Shown here piece by piece: positions 63,501 to 64,000 of a stretch of 64,000 bases of DNA. Each line of letters starts with the position of its first letter. The first letter of the stretch is position 1. Source of the DNA: Thalassospira sp. (GTDB lineage Bacteria > Pseudomonadota > Alphaproteobacteria > Rhodospirillales > Thalassospiraceae); the NCBI RefSeq assembly GCF_030690045.1, contig NZ_JAUYHK010000014.1:124001-188000 (forward strand). The letters are read 5' to 3'. The notes beneath the pieces are model-generated. The model did not search any database. It saw only the letters and a list, made by a program, of their open reading frames with translations, and was not told where the DNA came from. The translations under genes and the position numbers were made by a program.

Positions 63501-63763
63501 CCGTCCTGATACGATTGCGACCGCATTTCCTTGACGCCTTCGACCGTGCGCAATTGCTGCTCCATCGGGCGCAGCAACAACCGTTCGGCGTCCTCGGGCG
63601 AAATGCCGTCATGATGCATCGATACATACAGGATCGGAATCTGAATATCCGGATCGGCTTCCTTGGGGATGGCGTCATAGGCCACCCAACCCGCCACCAG
63701 CAGCAGGATCAGGGTCAGAATCACGGTGCGGGACCGGTTCAGGGCAGCGTCAATCAAAGACAT
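60572..63763 (-). CDS. RND efflux transporter inner-membrane subunit
   Basis: 1063 residues, normal for the HAE-RND family: twelve helices with two large periplasmic loops. Key regions are the first helix VILTLILLLVAGWVAYDA, QQLRTVEGVKEMRSQS, and the proton-relay segment in TM4 SLILAVGMLVDGAIVVTEYADRKML. It forms a tripartite pump with the periplasmic adaptor encoded upstream (63788) and an outer-membrane channel. Substrate unpredictable. The start follows the adaptor stop by 24 bp. Confidence 0.95.
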   Translation of the reverse strand: MSLIDAALNRSRTVILTLILLLVAGWVAYDAIPKEADPDIQIPILYVSMHHDGISPEDAERLLLRPMEQQLRTVEGVKEMRSQSYQDGASVTLEFYANVDIDEALADVRERVDIAKSDLPDDTDDPEVHEVNLSLFPVLVVTLSGDLPERTLVRLARDLKDDIEGIPAVLEANLAGDREELVEFIIDPVKVESYRLNGTDLVQLVRNSNSLVAAGALDTGTGRFNIKVPGLFETVDDILDMPLVVDGDAVVRFRDIGEVRRTFKDVTSFARLNGQPAIAIEISKRVGENIIEVIDNVKALTAARAETFPPTVQISYSQDQSNDIRTMLNELQNSVILAILLVMIVVIWSLGWRSGLLVGLAIPGSFLTGILILYALGMTVNIVVLFSLILAVGMLVDGAIVVTEYADRKMLDGLHRKQAYPLAAKRMGMPIIASTATTLAAFLPLAFWPDIVGEFMKFLPITVLFTLSASLVMALIFVPTVGAWFGKPGAASSPALDAVAAGQIDQLNDLTGGTGFYVRTLRRALKVYWLIIPLAFGILIGVWMVFGQFGKGFEFFPEVEPEVSSIQIRARGNMSYYEQDELVREVENRILELDAGHVNQHWFDTVYARSGLGSGGNEAAEDVIGVIQLEYADWQNRPKASIMEQEILAVTEDLAGVHVEISAAEAGPPQGKDVQIQLRSYYPQLLDEAATRITDGLHELGGLYNYEDGKSPPGIDWEYVVDRAQALKFGADITTIGNTIKLVTNGITFSTYRPDDSTEEIDIVGRYPDDRRTLEELQRLRIVTDQGLVPLSNFVERRPKLKTGTLTRVDSQRALTVKADVSEGVLVDTKVREVKEWMAGLEIDPRVSVTFKGQDEEQQKSADFLAKAFTVALFIMFVILVTQFNSISSSLLIMAAIIMSTAGVLAGLLLTGQAFSIVMNGIGIVALAGIVVNNNIVLIDTFDRLKITADNIEDAILQTGAQRLRPVMLTTITTILGLVPMVLQINIDFATREFSIGAPSTQWWVQLATSIAFGLAFATVLTLIFTPCALLMRHKAAGLMRRVRARLARRFGHQEGETGQVPL

Positions 63764-63787
63764 GTGATGTCCCTCGTCTGAATGGCG

Positions 63788-64000
63788 CTAGTTTGCGACC
63801 GCGTTGGCTGGATTTTTGGCGACATCGGCAGGATCAAGGCGGCTGACGGTGACATGCACGCCTTCGCGCACCCAGTCATGGCCGACCACAATCAATTCAA
63901 TCTGATCGGGCAGGTCGCCAACCCAGACGGAATCACGGTTCCCGCCCTGCAAATCGACCGGATAAAACACCACATGGTCATCAACCACCCCGCGCACACC
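63788..64000 (-). CDS. RND efflux periplasmic adaptor, partial (C-terminus only)
   Basis: The frame runs to the window edge. The visible 70 residues (RGVVDDHVVFYPVDLQGGN, WVGDLPDQIELIVVGHDWVREG) are the C-terminal membrane-proximal strands of HlyD/AcrA-type adaptors, and its position before the RND gene fits. The start lies outside the window. Confidence 0.85.
   Translation of the reverse strand, partial: GVRGVVDDHVVFYPVDLQGGNRDSVWVGDLPDQIELIVVGHDWVREGVHVTVSRLDPADVAKNPANAVAN

Overview
The window looks like chromosomal DNA of a free-living, metabolically versatile, motile alphaproteobacterium. Gene style and content (mraZ-rsmH pair, TRAP and ABC uptake systems, a fused hydantoinase/oxoprolinase, RND and EmrAB-type efflux, many AraC/DeoR/TetR/Lrp regulators, moderately high GC) resemble marine Rhodospirillales such as Thalassospira. 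That genus-level guess is an inference without a database search. I see no tRNA, rRNA, insertion sequence, prophage or CRISPR array; the one certain RNA gene is RNase P RNA (rnpB).

Layout. 1-1343: start of the cell-division cluster on the minus strand (mraZ, rsmH cut by the window edge), with five 10-bp-phased TGGG repeats upstream. 1716-5816: EF-hand protein, CorA-type channel, GlxA-like regulator divergent from a cysteine hydrolase, and a flavin-binding protein. 5851-6252: rnpB. 6440-13238: periplasmic binding-like protein, EamA exporter with an AmpD-like amidase, ABC-F protein, cytoplasmic double-PAS chemoreceptor, TerB/J-domain protein. 13494-20881: winged-helix regulator, TRAP transporter and fused 5-oxoprolinase/hydantoinase, probably one uptake-and-hydrolysis module. 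21046-24848: accessory-looking stretch with a DUF4160/DUF2442 pair, two unrecognised genes and an orphan LivH-type permease. 24970-32738: AIM24 protein, Lrp regulator divergent from a RocB-like M20 peptidase, Tat-exported sulfide:quinone oxidoreductase-like protein plus small membrane partner, GlpQ-like phosphodiesterase, WrbA, pirin.

32851-41544 is the most unusual part: an AraC-type regulator, a secreted Cys-rich/tectonin protein, a lipoprotein that fuses TPRs to a secretin channel domain, and a second 860-residue secreted tectonin beta-propeller protein, all on the minus strand. I propose that it is a self-contained surface or export system: a secretin with dedicated tectonin partners and none of the usual type II, type IV pilus or Tad genes beside it.

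41920-64000: icd; a small membrane protein; TetR regulator divergent from an EmrAB-type efflux pair with two operators in the promoter; a DeoR-controlled ABC importer operon; a di-haem cytochrome c peroxidase; a LOG-family protein; a membrane protein; a LysM protein; psd-pssA for phosphatidylethanolamine synthesis; two tandem periplasmic binding-like paralogues; and an RND efflux pump whose adaptor gene runs off the right edge.
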